64,000 bases of DNA from JAQVIJ01 sp041287365 (GCA_041287365.1 JBEULL010000033.1:127215-191214), one strand, 5' to 3'; positions 24,788-34,393 are shown, counted from the stretch's first letter. Notes: generated by a model from the letters alone, not told the origin. Translations and numbers: made by a program.

Positions 24788-26272
24788 TTGGAGATTCGAC
24801 TCTACAACACACTCACACGCACCAAGGAGGTCTTTCAGCCTCTAGAACCAGGCAGGGTCCGCATGTATGTCTGCGGCATAACTGCATATGATCGCTGCCA
24901 TATCGGCCACGCCCGTTCCGCCATAGTCTTCGATGCCATAGTCAGATATCTGCAAGGCACTGGTTTTGAGGTGACCTTCATTCGCAACTTCACCGATATC
25001 GACGACAAGATCATCGCAAGGGCCAATCAGGAGGGCATGGATTCCATGGTATTGGCAGAGCGGGAGATCGGCCATTTTTACGAAGACATGGACAGGCTGG
25101 GGGTGCTGCATGCCACCTTCGAACCCAAGGCCACCGAACACATTCAGGAGATCATAGACATGATTCATGTCCTGATTCAAAAGGGACATGCCTATGAGGC
25201 GGAAGGAGACGTATATTTCGCTGTGCGCACGTTTCTGGACTACGGCAAACTATCCAATCGCAAACTGGATGAGCTCAAGGCCGGTGCCCGCATAGAACCA
25301 GGCGAAAAGAAGAAAGACCCGCTGGACTTCGCCCTCTGGAAGGCCGCAAAACCCAAAGAGCCTTTCTGGGAAAGCCCCTGGGGCAAAGGCAGACCAGGCT
25401 GGCACATAGAGTGCTCGGCCATGTCACGCAAATATCTGGGCGACACATTCGACATCCATGGAGGCGGGCTGGATCTCATCTTTCCCCACCACGAAAACGA
25501 AATAGCCCAATCCGAGGCTGCTACAGGCAAACCCTTTGCACGCTACTGGCTGCATAACGGTTTTGTAACCATAAACGGCGAAAAGATGTCCAAGTCTCTG
25601 GGCAATTTCATCACCATACAGGAAATACTGACCAGACACCATCCTGAAACCCTGCGACTGTTTTTGCTCTCCAAACACTACAGGAGCCCGCTTGACTACT
25701 CGGAAGAGGCTGTTTCAAATGCCAGAACCGCCCTGTGGCGCATCTATTCTGCCATAATTGAAGCGAGACGCTTTGAGAGTACCCAGAGCAAAAAGGAAAG
25801 ACCTGTATCAGAAACAGCAAAGGTGGATATCGGACTGCTGAATGAACTTGAAGGACGTTTTATGCAGCACATGTCGGACGACTTCAACACGGCAGGTGCC
25901 CTTGGAGCAGTATTCGAAGGCGTAAAGGCCATGAACCGTCTGATGCAGGAGGCGGCCAGGGCGCCCTCCAAAACCGTATTCACCACAATTGTTAAGGCCT
26001 CAGAAACCATTCAGCGGCTTGGCCGAATACTTGGTCTGCTTCAACAAGATCCTTCGCATTTTATCCATGATTACAATATGGAATATCTGGCGAGAAATGG
26101 CCTGAGTGAAACGAGTATTTTAGCATCCATAGAGAAAAGGGCCATGGCCAGAACACAAAAAGACTGGGCTACAGCAGACGCCATTCGAAACGAACTCGAG
26201 GCGCAAGGCATAGCGCTTCAAGATACACTCGAAGGAACTACATGGACTGTAAGGGAGCAAGAATCGACGTAG
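24788..26272 (+). CDS. cysS: Cysteinyl-tRNA synthetase
   Basis: Charges tRNA-Cys. The start is a TTG at 24788, because GGAGG sits 7 bp upstream and the protein then begins with the conserved LRLYNT-like segment (MEIRLYNTLTRTKE); upstream in-frame codons lack a ribosome site and conserved sequence. Length 494 residues, normal. Zinc and HIGH motifs: YVCGITAYDRCHIGHARS at the N-terminus, then WHIECSAMS and HHENE for zinc, then EKMSKSLGN. The C-terminal DALR and anticodon-binding helices are present. Divergent from nrdJ. Confidence 0.95.
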   Translation: MEIRLYNTLTRTKEVFQPLEPGRVRMYVCGITAYDRCHIGHARSAIVFDAIVRYLQGTGFEVTFIRNFTDIDDKIIARANQEGMDSMVLAEREIGHFYEDMDRLGVLHATFEPKATEHIQEIIDMIHVLIQKGHAYEAEGDVYFAVRTFLDYGKLSNRKLDELKAGARIEPGEKKKDPLDFALWKAAKPKEPFWESPWGKGRPGWHIECSAMSRKYLGDTFDIHGGGLDLIFPHHENEIAQSEAATGKPFARYWLHNGFVTINGEKMSKSLGNFITIQEILTRHHPETLRLFLLSKHYRSPLDYSEEAVSNARTALWRIYSAIIEARRFESTQSKKERPVSETAKVDIGLLNELEGRFMQHMSDDFNTAGALGAVFEGVKAMNRLMQEAARAPSKTVFTTIVKASETIQRLGRILGLLQQDPSHFIHDYNMEYLARNGLSETSILASIEKRAMARTQKDWATADAIRNELEAQGIALQDTLEGTTWTVREQEST

Positions 26273-26277
26273 GGAGA

Positions 26278-26303
26278 TTTCAAAAATTGTTCTTTTGTCC
26301 GAT
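26278..26303. repeat. Partial remnant of the palindromic repeat found at 5873-6001
   Basis: The stretch CAAAAATTGTTCTTTTG matches the outer end of the right arm of the 129-bp element (reverse strand) base for base, with flanking partial matches (AGGGAGATTT; GTCCGAT). Only one arm tip remains, so it is a degraded fragment or a chance partial match. Confidence 0.4.
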
Positions 26304-26351
26304 TTTTTTGAGCCTCCATGCAAATTGTTGGAATTTTCTATCAGAGTGAAT

Positions 26352-26585
26352 ATGAAACAACCTGAATCAAAGAAAACGCAAGAATATTCCCAAGAGACCA
26401 GGGACAGCCGCAGACGCCCCAAACGCACCTACACATGTCACGCCTGCGGCAGAACCCTGCCCTTCTGCTGGAATTGTCAGTGCGGCTTTGCCATCTGTGA
26501 CGACTGCATGAAGGAAAACCGATGGGGCATGAGCAACGGCCCCACCTGGATATGCCCTGATTGCGAGCGGATACACATGTTTTAA
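26352..26585 (+). CDS. Small cysteine-rich zinc-binding hypothetical protein
   Basis: Seventy-seven residues from the ATG at 26352. The first 28 are polar and charged, probably disordered. Four cysteine pairs follow: CHAC, CWNCQC, CDDC and CPDC, enough for two zinc sites in a zinc-ribbon or RING-like fold, with the tail CERIHMF. The pattern is reminiscent of small deltaproteobacterial proteins without known function. Downstream of cysS by 79 bp on the same strand, and its stop is 7 bp from the convergent oligoendopeptidase stop. The start is uncertain because no strong ribosome site is seen. Confidence 0.65.
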   Translation: MKQPESKKTQEYSQETRDSRRRPKRTYTCHACGRTLPFCWNCQCGFAICDDCMKENRWGMSNGPTWICPDCERIHMF

Positions 26586-26592
26586 CCGCAGA

Positions 26593-28410
26593 TCACAGAG
26601 ACTCAGCCTCGGCCTCCACATCCCTCACCATCTCTTCGATAAGTTGCAGGCCGCTCATCCAAAACTCCCTGGAATTTATATTCACACCAAACGGCTTCAT
26701 CAATTCCTCCGGCGTCTTGCTGCCGCCTGCGGATAACAGCTCCAGATAACGCTCCACGAACCCCTGCATTCCATTCTTGAACAGGGAATAGAGCGAAAGC
26801 ACCAGAAGCTCGCCAAAGGCATAGGCATAGACATAGCCCGGCTTATGCACGAAATGCCCGATGTAGGCCCACCAACGGGCGTAATCATCGGTGAGCGTTA
26901 CACTACCTTGAAACATCTCTTTTTGTGTCTTAAGCCAGATATTGTCAAAGTCATCGAAGGACAATTCCCCTTGTGTACGCCTTGCATTATGAATAGCATC
27001 CTCGAACCGGTTCATGGCCACCTGCCGAAACACGGTGGCGAATATGGACTCCAGCTTGGAACATGCCAGTGCCAGCCGTTCCTTTTTGTCTGTAAGCCGA
27101 TTCATCAGGCTATGAAAGACCAAGAGTTCTGCAAAGACCGAGGCCGTCTCTGCAAAGGTAAGGGGCGTATTGCTGTTAAAATAGCCTTGAGATGCTGCCA
27201 GCACCTGATGCACGCCATGCCCCAATTCATGGGCTACTGTCTCCACATCCCGCAGATTGCCTGTATAATTCACGAGTACATAGGGATGGACCGAGGGCAC
27301 GGTGGGATGTGCAAAGGCGCCGGATGTCTTGCCTGCCACAACCGGCGCATCTATCCACTTTTCATCAAAAAAACGCTGAGCAATCTCTGCCATTTGCTGG
27401 CTGAAACCTGTGAATGCCCGTATTACCATTTCACGGCATTCAGACCAGGACGCCATGGTTGTACTGGCAAAGGGCAAAGGCGCGTAACGGTCATAATCAA
27501 AGAGCTCCTCAAGCCCAAGCAGTCTGCGCTTCAAGGCATAATAGTGCTGGACAATGTCGTATCTGCTGGTCACAGCGGAGATCAGTGCATTGACCGCCTC
27601 ATCCTCCAACTCATTTGCAAGATTCATAGAACGAAGCCAGTGAGGATAGGAGCGCAGACGGTCTTCGATCATCTTTTCAGCCAGGACCGTATTGAAGATA
27701 TGAGTAATCACCGTAGAGACAGACTTCAATCCATCGGTGAGTTCCCTGGCCGCCTCTCTGCGCACAGCCCTGTCCGGTGAATAGAGATCGGCCAGCACCT
27801 CCTCTTGTGGACGTCTACGTTCACCGTAGCGCTGCTCTGCAAATACCTTTTCAAACAGATTTACCCAGGCTGAAACACCCACAGGCGACAGCTCCAACAA
27901 CAGCCTCTCTTCCTGATGACTCAGAAGATGAGGTCTGTAACGCCGAATGTTTTCGAGATAATGGCGGTAACGGCCCAAGGCAGGGGATTCCAGCAGTTTT
28001 TTTGCCTCATCGTTGGAAAGATTTGCCCACTCCAGGTCAAAAAACACCAGTTCTTTGACAATGAAGGATGTCTGTTCCTTTATTTTCTGCAAAAATGCCC
28101 CGGCCTCAGAATTGGTGACCTGAGTGGAAAAGTTCAGGCTCGCAAAGCTGCTCACACGACCGACCATTTCCAGTAGTCGTTCCATACGGGAGAGCAACTC
28201 GAAAAACTCCTCTGCCGCAAGCACTGCCAAACGGCCTGCAAAACGCCTCGCTATCGCCTTTGCCTCGGTCTCACATGCCGCCATATCCTGGGCAATGCGG
28301 TCATCCGAAATGCCCTGATATAAATGGGTTATATCCCATCTTACAGAGGCCACACCAAGATCCATGGTGAAAGACTCTCCCTTTTTTACAGCCGCTTTGT
28401 TCTGGCTCAT
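26593..28410 (-). CDS. pepF: Oligoendopeptidase F (M3 metallopeptidase)
   Basis: Zinc peptidase of 605 residues that cuts short peptides in the cytoplasm. The HELGH zinc motif is in ETVAHELGHGVHQ (about residue 390), and the third ligand Glu is in TFAETASVFAELL. The N-terminal helical domain has the M3B-type AEEFFELLSRMERLLE and FASLNFSTQVTN segments; NYTGNLRDVETVAHE is typical of PepF rather than of oligopeptidase A. The ATG at 28410 is preferred to 28416 because AAAGG then has a normal spacing. No signal peptide. It stands alone and faces the 77-residue zinc protein tail to tail. Confidence 0.92.
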   Translation of the reverse strand: MSQNKAAVKKGESFTMDLGVASVRWDITHLYQGISDDRIAQDMAACETEAKAIARRFAGRLAVLAAEEFFELLSRMERLLEMVGRVSSFASLNFSTQVTNSEAGAFLQKIKEQTSFIVKELVFFDLEWANLSNDEAKKLLESPALGRYRHYLENIRRYRPHLLSHQEERLLLELSPVGVSAWVNLFEKVFAEQRYGERRRPQEEVLADLYSPDRAVRREAARELTDGLKSVSTVITHIFNTVLAEKMIEDRLRSYPHWLRSMNLANELEDEAVNALISAVTSRYDIVQHYYALKRRLLGLEELFDYDRYAPLPFASTTMASWSECREMVIRAFTGFSQQMAEIAQRFFDEKWIDAPVVAGKTSGAFAHPTVPSVHPYVLVNYTGNLRDVETVAHELGHGVHQVLAASQGYFNSNTPLTFAETASVFAELLVFHSLMNRLTDKKERLALACSKLESIFATVFRQVAMNRFEDAIHNARRTQGELSFDDFDNIWLKTQKEMFQGSVTLTDDYARWWAYIGHFVHKPGYVYAYAFGELLVLSLYSLFKNGMQGFVERYLELLSAGGSKTPEELMKPFGVNINSREFWMSGLQLIEEMVRDVEAEAESL

Positions 28411-28529
28411 AACCATCCTTTCAAAGAAAAACTTGATTTTAATTTCTGATATAGTAAAAATCCTATCATCATTATGAATATATTGGCATTACTTATAACT
28501 TGCCATGACCATCACAATCCACCGTAATT

Positions 28530-28557
28530 TTGATCTGTGGCGGTTTGGGCGTATAAT
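28530..28557 (+). promoter_or_regulatory. Sigma-70-type promoter for the membrane protein/kinase pair
   Basis: A -35 box TTGATC (28530-28535) and a perfect -10 box TATAAT (28552-28557) are separated by 16 bp. Transcription would begin near 28564, about 33 bp before the first start codon at 28597. Confidence 0.65.
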
Positions 28558-28596
28558 AGACCAATAACCTTTTGGGAAACTTCCTTATAATTTTGA

Positions 28597-29070
28597 ATGA
28601 TGCAAATACACAAGTCAAGCACCACCATAATATTATTCTATTGCAGCCTGCTTTGTTTTACTTCAACAGATGCAAATGCCTTTCAGACACATGGAAACCC
28701 GGAAGGCATCTATGTACATCAGGCCGCACACCTGTTTTTTGCCGCATCCTGCACACTTTTGTACCGGCAACTGAAAAAAAACGGCTTCCTCGAGATGGAC
28801 GGCTGGCATTCCATAGGAAACGGCATAGTATGGCTGATCCTCTGGAATGTCTGGACGATCACAGGCCATACAATAGAAGAACTCCTGCCTGCCTCAAATA
28901 TCGTCAAAGACATACCATCCCCCGTCATCTATCTCGATTCATGGGTGGCATGGGCCTATATAGTCTTCAAATGCGACCATTTTCTCTGTGTCCCAGGCAT
29001 GTATATGATCTATAAGGGTGTAAAAAAGATCGCGGCTTCACCGAATCTGATTCCCAGGTTTCCTCTATGA
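28597..29070 (+). CDS. Membrane protein of unknown function, partner of the sensor kinase
   Basis: Protein of 157 residues. A signal peptide covers about 1-28 (IILFYCSLLCF ... DANA). The conserved-looking motif GIYVHQAAHLFF follows at about 36-47, then a membrane helix, then a helix in LILWNVWTITGH and a last one in AWAYIVFKCDHFLCVPGMYMIYKG. Several histidines sit at membrane boundaries (HQAAH, GHTIEE, CDHF), which could bind heme or metal. The stop overlaps the kinase start (ATGA). From memory of deltaproteobacterial genomes, small membrane proteins with a YVHQxAHLFF motif directly before a kinase occur repeatedly; the function is not known to me. Confidence 0.75.
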   Translation: MMQIHKSSTTIILFYCSLLCFTSTDANAFQTHGNPEGIYVHQAAHLFFAASCTLLYRQLKKNGFLEMDGWHSIGNGIVWLILWNVWTITGHTIEELLPASNIVKDIPSPVIYLDSWVAWAYIVFKCDHFLCVPGMYMIYKGVKKIAASPNLIPRFPL

Positions 29071-30149
29071 CGACATTCCCTCTATACCCAATCTGGGGAA
29101 TAGACATGCTGGGCAGCAGCCTCATGATCCTCATCAGCGCAGGCTGCATACATCACACTCGGAAAATACTCTTGACCCATGTCCAGCACCCGCTCGCACG
29201 CTATCTCGTGTGGTTTACCTATGCGCTTTTGATATTTGCGATCTCCAGGTCATTCGGTCATATCCTGAAACACATCCTCTATTTTCTGGACATGAACTGG
29301 CTCTGGAAAGGACTATCTCCCATAAGCGGGGCCATCAATTCCATCAGTTTCATCATCATAGCCTCTGTCACTCTTTTCTTCGGAAATGTCTATGACATCA
29401 TGCTGCAGATGCTCAAGGACAGAAAAAGAATAGAACAGACCAGTAAGGAGATGCTGAAACTCACCAACGATCTGGAAAACATCATCTCCGAACGCAGCAA
29501 GGCCGAAATGTCCCTGAGACTGGCCCACGAAATACGCAATCCGGTCATGGTGATCAGCGGCATGATCCGTTCTTTATTGAAAAAAAACGACGATATCCGA
29601 ACACCGCAATTTCAAGCCATAATGGACGAGGTGCAACGGCTGAACGAGTTGGTCACCAGCTTCGAAAAAAACATAATTCTACCACAGGTACACTATACGC
29701 AATTGGAGCTGAACTCACTGACCGAAGAGGCCATAGAGCTTGTCCGCCCCCTGGCTGAACAAAAAAAACAGGTCATTTTACTTAACCGAAGCCCTTTGAA
29801 CCTGTTTTTCTATGGAAACCGTCAGACGGTAATCATGGCCATCAAGCATGTGATAGGCAATGCCATCGAGGCGTGTCCAGAGGCCGCTACCATAGAGATC
29901 ACCACCGATCTCACTGAAAACGGCAATACGTTAACGATTGAAGACAACGGTCCTGGCATTGCGCAGGAAATACTGGAACACATCTTCGAACCCTTCTATA
30001 CCACACAGAAGGGCAAGACCACCGGCCTCGGGCTGGCGTATGTCAAGCAGATCATAGAGGACCATCGTGGCTCCATTCATATCTCGAGCCCAGAGGGCAA
30101 AGGCACTATTGTCAGGATATATTTCCCCGCGTATTACCCCATCAAATAG
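29067..30149 (+). CDS. Orphan membrane sensor histidine kinase
   Basis: Protein of 360 residues. About three membrane helices cover residues 10-110 (SSLMILISAGCIH, YALLIFAISRSFGHILKHILYF, ISFIIIASVTLFFG), without a large periplasmic domain, so the signal is probably sensed within the membrane or through the partner protein. A coiled linker follows, then the H-box LAHEIRNPV with phospho-His H154, N-box IGNAIEACPEAA, and G-boxes DNGPGIAQ and TTGLGLAYVKQII. No response regulator is adjacent, so its target lies elsewhere. Histidines in CIHHTRK and GHILKH echo those of the partner and may form a shared redox or metal site (inference). Confidence 0.9.
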   Translation: MTTFPLYPIWGIDMLGSSLMILISAGCIHHTRKILLTHVQHPLARYLVWFTYALLIFAISRSFGHILKHILYFLDMNWLWKGLSPISGAINSISFIIIASVTLFFGNVYDIMLQMLKDRKRIEQTSKEMLKLTNDLENIISERSKAEMSLRLAHEIRNPVMVISGMIRSLLKKNDDIRTPQFQAIMDEVQRLNELVTSFEKNIILPQVHYTQLELNSLTEEAIELVRPLAEQKKQVILLNRSPLNLFFYGNRQTVIMAIKHVIGNAIEACPEAATIEITTDLTENGNTLTIEDNGPGIAQEILEHIFEPFYTTQKGKTTGLGLAYVKQIIEDHRGSIHISSPEGKGTIVRIYFPAYYPIK

Positions 30150-30235
30150 ACGGCAAGACCGGAATAGATTGCAAAGTCAAATGCGAAGATGCAGCCATCA
30201 AGATTCTTCAGACACCGCTATTCATTAGAAGACAA

Positions 30236-31393
30236 TCAATCCGCCTTTTTTCTCAAAAATGTCGGGATCTCAAACTGATTCCAATCCATGTCATCGAGGC
30301 TCATGGCGTTGTTCTGGACACCGACTTCTTTTTTGACACCCCTGCCTGCCTGAAGACCAGGAATCCTTTCATCTGGACTCGCCAATTCCTTCTTTTTATC
30401 CATAAAATCCACAACCTCGGCCTTGGGGCAGGCATCACGCTTACCGATGCCGGTAGCTATTATGGTAACACGCAACTCATCTCCTGCGTTGTCATCCATG
30501 ACCGTCCCTATCTTGATGTGCGCATCCTCGTGGGCTTCGTTGTAGATGAGTTCCGATGCCTGAGTCAGCTCTTCCAGTTTGAAGGTATCCGGATGGGCCG
30601 TAATATTCATCAAAATGCCATATGCCCCGCTGATGGACACATCCTCCAGCAATGGATTGGCTATGGCCATCTGAACCGCCTCCACCGCCCTTCTTTCACC
30701 CCTGGAAACACCGGTACCCATAATGGCAAGCCCCATGTGCTCCATTACGGCACGCACGTCCGCAAAGTCCACATTCATATGACCACGCACAAGAATCAGG
30801 TCAGAGATGCCTCGTACAGCGTAATACAAAACCTCGTCCACCTTGCGATATACATCCAGAAGTCTGCTGGAGGTGTCGAGATTCTTGATGCGGTCGTTTG
30901 GAATGGTGATAATGGTATCCACCACCTGTCTTAACCGCTCCAGACCCTCCTCGGCCTTTTTCATGCGCTGTTTACCCTCAAATGTAAAGGGCTTGGTCAC
31001 CACCGCCACGGTCAGGGCGCCGAGTTCCTTGGCCACCTCGACTATCACAGGGGCTGCGCCTGTGCCTGTGCCTCCTCCCATGCCGGCTGTTACGAATACC
31101 ATATTACTGCCGGCCAACACCTCACGAATCTCGTCTATACTCTGCTCAGCGGCCTCTCTGCCCACCTCAGGTTTTGAACCTGCACCAAGCCCGGCAGTAA
31201 GTTTCTTTCCCAATTGTATCTTGATATCAGCCCTGGATGTCTCTAATGCCTGTATGTCGGTATTGGCCACAATAAAATCCACTCCAAGTATCTTGGATGC
31301 GATCATATTGTTTATGGCGTTTCCTCCACCGCCACCCACTCCCACAACCTTTAATTTTGCAGTTGGAGTAGTCTCAACAAATTCAAACGACAT
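30236..31393 (-). CDS. ftsZ: Cell division protein FtsZ
   Basis: Tubulin-like GTPase forming the division ring, 385 residues. Start at 31393 with GAAGGAGGGG upstream; an alternative start at 31423 would overlap ftsA. GTP-binding signature GMGGGTGTGAAPV, N-terminal KVVGVGGGGGNAINNM, T7-loop region DFADVRAVME. The C-terminal conserved peptide that binds FtsA is LDDMDWNQFEIPTFLRKK, at the very end. Last gene of the dcw cluster, 14 bp after ftsA. Confidence 0.97.
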   Translation of the reverse strand: MSFEFVETTPTAKLKVVGVGGGGGNAINNMIASKILGVDFIVANTDIQALETSRADIKIQLGKKLTAGLGAGSKPEVGREAAEQSIDEIREVLAGSNMVFVTAGMGGGTGTGAAPVIVEVAKELGALTVAVVTKPFTFEGKQRMKKAEEGLERLRQVVDTIITIPNDRIKNLDTSSRLLDVYRKVDEVLYYAVRGISDLILVRGHMNVDFADVRAVMEHMGLAIMGTGVSRGERRAVEAVQMAIANPLLEDVSISGAYGILMNITAHPDTFKLEELTQASELIYNEAHEDAHIKIGTVMDDNAGDELRVTIIATGIGKRDACPKAEVVDFMDKKKELASPDERIPGLQAGRGVKKEVGVQNNAMSLDDMDWNQFEIPTFLRKKAD

Positions 31394-31407
31394 ATTCCCC
31401 TCCTTCA

Positions 31408-32631
31408 TCAAAACTTGAACCACGACTTCATTTTGGTCAGCAATCTGTTGAATATATTGCCGTCCCGAATGCGAAATTTCCTGTCTACATTGTGCTCCAG
31501 ACCGTGCAACACCAAGCCGATGGCAGTGGCGTACATGGGTGTATTGACCATGTCCACCAACCCTGTGATGTGCTGGGGGTACCCTACGCGAGTCGGAAGC
31601 TGGAATATCTGATCCGCCAGTTCGGCCATGCCGGGCAACAGGGCTGAACCGCCTGTAATAACCACGCCAGATGCCACCTTGTCCCTTGAAACGACACGGG
31701 ACATCTCCTGCTCCACAAGCCCAAGCACCTCTTCCACACGAGGCTCCAGTATCTCGGCCAACACGTGCCGATACAGCAGTCTCGGCTTGCGGCCTCCCAC
31801 ACTGGGCACCTCTATGGTCTCATCAGGAGGTACAGCGGAAGCAAGACAACTGCCATACTGTATCTTCAAACGCTCGGCCTCGTTTATGGGAGTCTTCAGG
31901 CCTATGGCAAGGTCATTGGTGAGATTGTAACCTCCCAGCCCGATAACCGATGTATGTTTTATGGCTCCTTCCACAAAAACCGCCAGATCGGTAGTACCGC
32001 CTCCAAAATCCACCAGCGCCACACCAAGCTCTTTTTCCTCCTTGCTCAACACGGCATCCGAAGATGCGATGGGCTGAAGCACTATATCCACCACATCCAG
32101 ACCAGCCCTGTTGGCGCAGGCCACCAGATTCTGAGCCGCAGTGACCGCAGCGGTCACTATGTGCACCTGTGCCTCGAGCCTCACACCGCGCATTCCCACA
32201 GGGTCCATGATACCGGCCTGATCATCCACCTTGTATTCCTGCGGAATTACATGCACCATCTCTCGATCCAGAGGAATCGCTACGGCACGAGCAGCGTCTA
32301 TAACTCTATCTATGTCCTCCTGGGACACCTCCGGCCCCTTGATGGCTATCACTCCATGGCTGTTAAATCCCTTGATATGGCTTCCAGCGATACCAATATA
32401 CACCTGCCCTATCTCACAACCAGCCATGCGTTCCGCATCCTCCACGGCCTTTTTTATGGAACGCACAGTACTTTCCAGATTGACCACCACACCCTTTTTA
32501 AGCCCTACAGATGGATGTGACCCCACACCGATTATATCTATGCCATCTTCTGTACAGACTCCCACCACAACACATATCTTGGTAGTGCCTATATCAAGCC
32601 CAACTATTATATTTGATGTCTTGTCAGACAT
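31408..32631 (-). CDS. ftsA: Cell division protein FtsA
   Basis: Actin-like membrane tether for FtsZ, 407 residues. ATPase motifs: IVGLDIGTTKICVVVG (phosphate 1), VDFGGGTTDLAVF (phosphate 2) and VVITGGSALLPGM (adenosine). The 1C domain is in its usual place (residues about 85-165, with VIPQEYKVDDQAGIMDP). The C-terminus ends in an amphipathic helix (NRLLTKMKSWFKF) that binds the membrane. Directly between ftsQ and ftsZ, as in most Proteobacteria. Confidence 0.97.
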   Translation of the reverse strand: MSDKTSNIIVGLDIGTTKICVVVGVCTEDGIDIIGVGSHPSVGLKKGVVVNLESTVRSIKKAVEDAERMAGCEIGQVYIGIAGSHIKGFNSHGVIAIKGPEVSQEDIDRVIDAARAVAIPLDREMVHVIPQEYKVDDQAGIMDPVGMRGVRLEAQVHIVTAAVTAAQNLVACANRAGLDVVDIVLQPIASSDAVLSKEEKELGVALVDFGGGTTDLAVFVEGAIKHTSVIGLGGYNLTNDLAIGLKTPINEAERLKIQYGSCLASAVPPDETIEVPSVGGRKPRLLYRHVLAEILEPRVEEVLGLVEQEMSRVVSRDKVASGVVITGGSALLPGMAELADQIFQLPTRVGYPQHITGLVDMVNTPMYATAIGLVLHGLEHNVDRKFRIRDGNIFNRLLTKMKSWFKF

Positions 32632-32640
32632 ATAGTTTCC

Positions 32641-33471
32641 TCATTTAAGCCGCACCACAGCGCGATCCTTCCCATAATCCAGATCAATGGCCTGAAGCCG
32701 ATCATAATTCCCTGACTTATATAAATGAAACAAGATATTTTCAGCCTTTGCAAACTGCTGTTTGACATCGGTTGCAGAAAATAAAATTGGCACATTCTTA
32801 TCCGCTGTATAAACAGTCAGCTCCCCTGATTCAGCCACATGTATCTCCTTTATATTGCCAATCCCAAGAGTCCTGGCCCCTTTCTGCGCCATTTTCAAAA
32901 GTTCCATGCTGGTTACGGCCTCAGCCGGCAAGCTGCCCTGCCGCACGCCATCCTGTTTCAAACCAGTGATCACAGGCAGCCCATCCACGGATTCCGAGGG
33001 CTTCAGTTCCTTAAACAAAACCCCTGATGCATTCACCAGATATTGCTTATTCCCTAACGATACCACCGCAACCGGCAGATGCTCCTTGACATGGATATGC
33101 ACAGAAGAAGGAAATCTGCGCTCAACGAAGGCCTTTTCAATCCATGGATTCGCTTCAATGGCCTTTTCCACAGCATGCACATCCATATTCAAAATGTTGG
33201 TAGTGGATGAAAGACCGCTCAACTTCAATATTTCCTCCTCGTTCAGATGCCGGCTCGGCTCGATGCGAATGGACTGCACACAAAATACATAACTGTGGCT
33301 AAGATAATTCCATGCATAAATACCTCCAAATACCAAAGACACCGCTGCCACACACCACAGCATGGTCTTCCCACCCAATCTCTTGAGCAGATTCCATCTG
33401 GCCCTCTTTCTGGCCATGGTCCTGGCCGAAGATCGATATCTTGTGTTGAAACGAGTGGAAGCCTCAAACAT
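32641..33471 (-). CDS. ftsQ: Cell division protein FtsQ
   Basis: Bitopic membrane protein of the divisome, 276 residues from the ATG at 33471 (GGAGGGA 2-8 bp upstream). Basic cytoplasmic tail (RYRSSARTMARKRARW), one membrane helix at about 38-55, then the POTRA domain starting FCVQSIRIEPSRHLNEEEILKLSGL, then the FtsQ β-domain (NPWIEKAFVERRFPSSVHIHVKEHLPVAV). It overlaps the murB stop by 8 bases. Its normal partners are FtsL and FtsB; an ftsL-like gene is present in the same cluster. Confidence 0.92.
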   Translation of the reverse strand: MFEASTRFNTRYRSSARTMARKRARWNLLKRLGGKTMLWCVAAVSLVFGGIYAWNYLSHSYVFCVQSIRIEPSRHLNEEEILKLSGLSSTTNILNMDVHAVEKAIEANPWIEKAFVERRFPSSVHIHVKEHLPVAVVSLGNKQYLVNASGVLFKELKPSESVDGLPVITGLKQDGVRQGSLPAEAVTSMELLKMAQKGARTLGIGNIKEIHVAESGELTVYTADKNVPILFSATDVKQQFAKAENILFHLYKSGNYDRLQAIDLDYGKDRAVVRLK

Positions 33472-34393
33472 ACTCCCTCCAGACAGCCACTTCAGGCGCC
33501 AATACAATACCGGTCTGCGCAAATACGGTCTCTTTGGCCAGTACCATGAGCTCAAAGACCTCGCCAAAGCCAGCCTGGCCAAGATTTACAATAAAATTGG
33601 CGTGTTTTGAAGATATCTGAGCATCTCCTATACGCTTTCCTTTAAGTCCACACATCTCGATTAACCGGCCGGCCGAATCCCCTTCTGGATTTTTGAACAC
33701 ACAACCAGCGCTTCTGCTGCCTATGGGCTGAGTACTGCGTCTGCGTCCCATTATCATTCTGACATTACACATCAAATCCGATATAGAATATGGCATCAGT
33801 GAAAATCTCACAGCGCTTACAAGCGCATCGTCAGGCGGAACAAGCCGCCTGTATTCAAACCTCAGGGCCTCCCTCGAATACCATTGGCTCTCACCAGGAA
33901 AGGTAAAGAGCACCGCATCAATTATCGAAGATATCTCCATGCCGTTGGCACCTGCGTTCATGGATACAGCGCCGCCCACACTCCCAGGTATACCGGCCAG
34001 TCGTTCGAGACCTGAAAGACCATTTTTGACCGCCCAGGCCAGCAATCGCTGTAACGGCACGCCAGCCTCCGCCGTAACCCCTATGAATTCGAGCCCGCCG
34101 GCAAACTGAAGCTGAGGGGCAAGGTACCTGTTCAACCCCCCAAGGCTCAATACCATATCCACTCCTGCATCGTCTATGAGCAGATTGCTGCCGTTTCCAA
34201 GGATTCTATAACCTTGTCCATAACGTTTGAGCAGAAAAAGCGCCTGCTCAAGGGCTCGAATGGTCCTTGGCACCAAAAAAAGCCTGGCCTTTCCACCGAT
34301 GTGAAAGGTGGTTAAAGGTGCAAGGGGCACATTTCGAGTGATCTCAAGGCCGTCTACGGCCGAAAGCTCCGATTCAAGCAATTGCCTGGCCAT
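33464..34393 (-). CDS. murB: UDP-N-acetylenolpyruvoylglucosamine reductase
   Basis: FAD- and NADPH-dependent reduction to UDP-N-acetylmuramic acid, step two of the murein precursor pathway. 309 residues. FAD-binding motifs NVPLAPLTTFHIGGKA and ILGNGSNLLIDDAG, active-site loop GIPGSVGGAVSMNAGANG, catalytic Ser in RSAGCVFKNP. The YxxxxR region and RIGDAQISSKHANFIVN at the C-terminus are normal, indicating the type IIa-like form. It overlaps murC by about 20 bases and ftsQ by 8. Confidence 0.96.
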   Translation of the reverse strand: MARQLLESELSAVDGLEITRNVPLAPLTTFHIGGKARLFLVPRTIRALEQALFLLKRYGQGYRILGNGSNLLIDDAGVDMVLSLGGLNRYLAPQLQFAGGLEFIGVTAEAGVPLQRLLAWAVKNGLSGLERLAGIPGSVGGAVSMNAGANGMEISSIIDAVLFTFPGESQWYSREALRFEYRRLVPPDDALVSAVRFSLMPYSISDLMCNVRMIMGRRRSTQPIGSRSAGCVFKNPEGDSAGRLIEMCGLKGKRIGDAQISSKHANFIVNLGQAGFGEVFELMVLAKETVFAQTGIVLAPEVAVWREYV

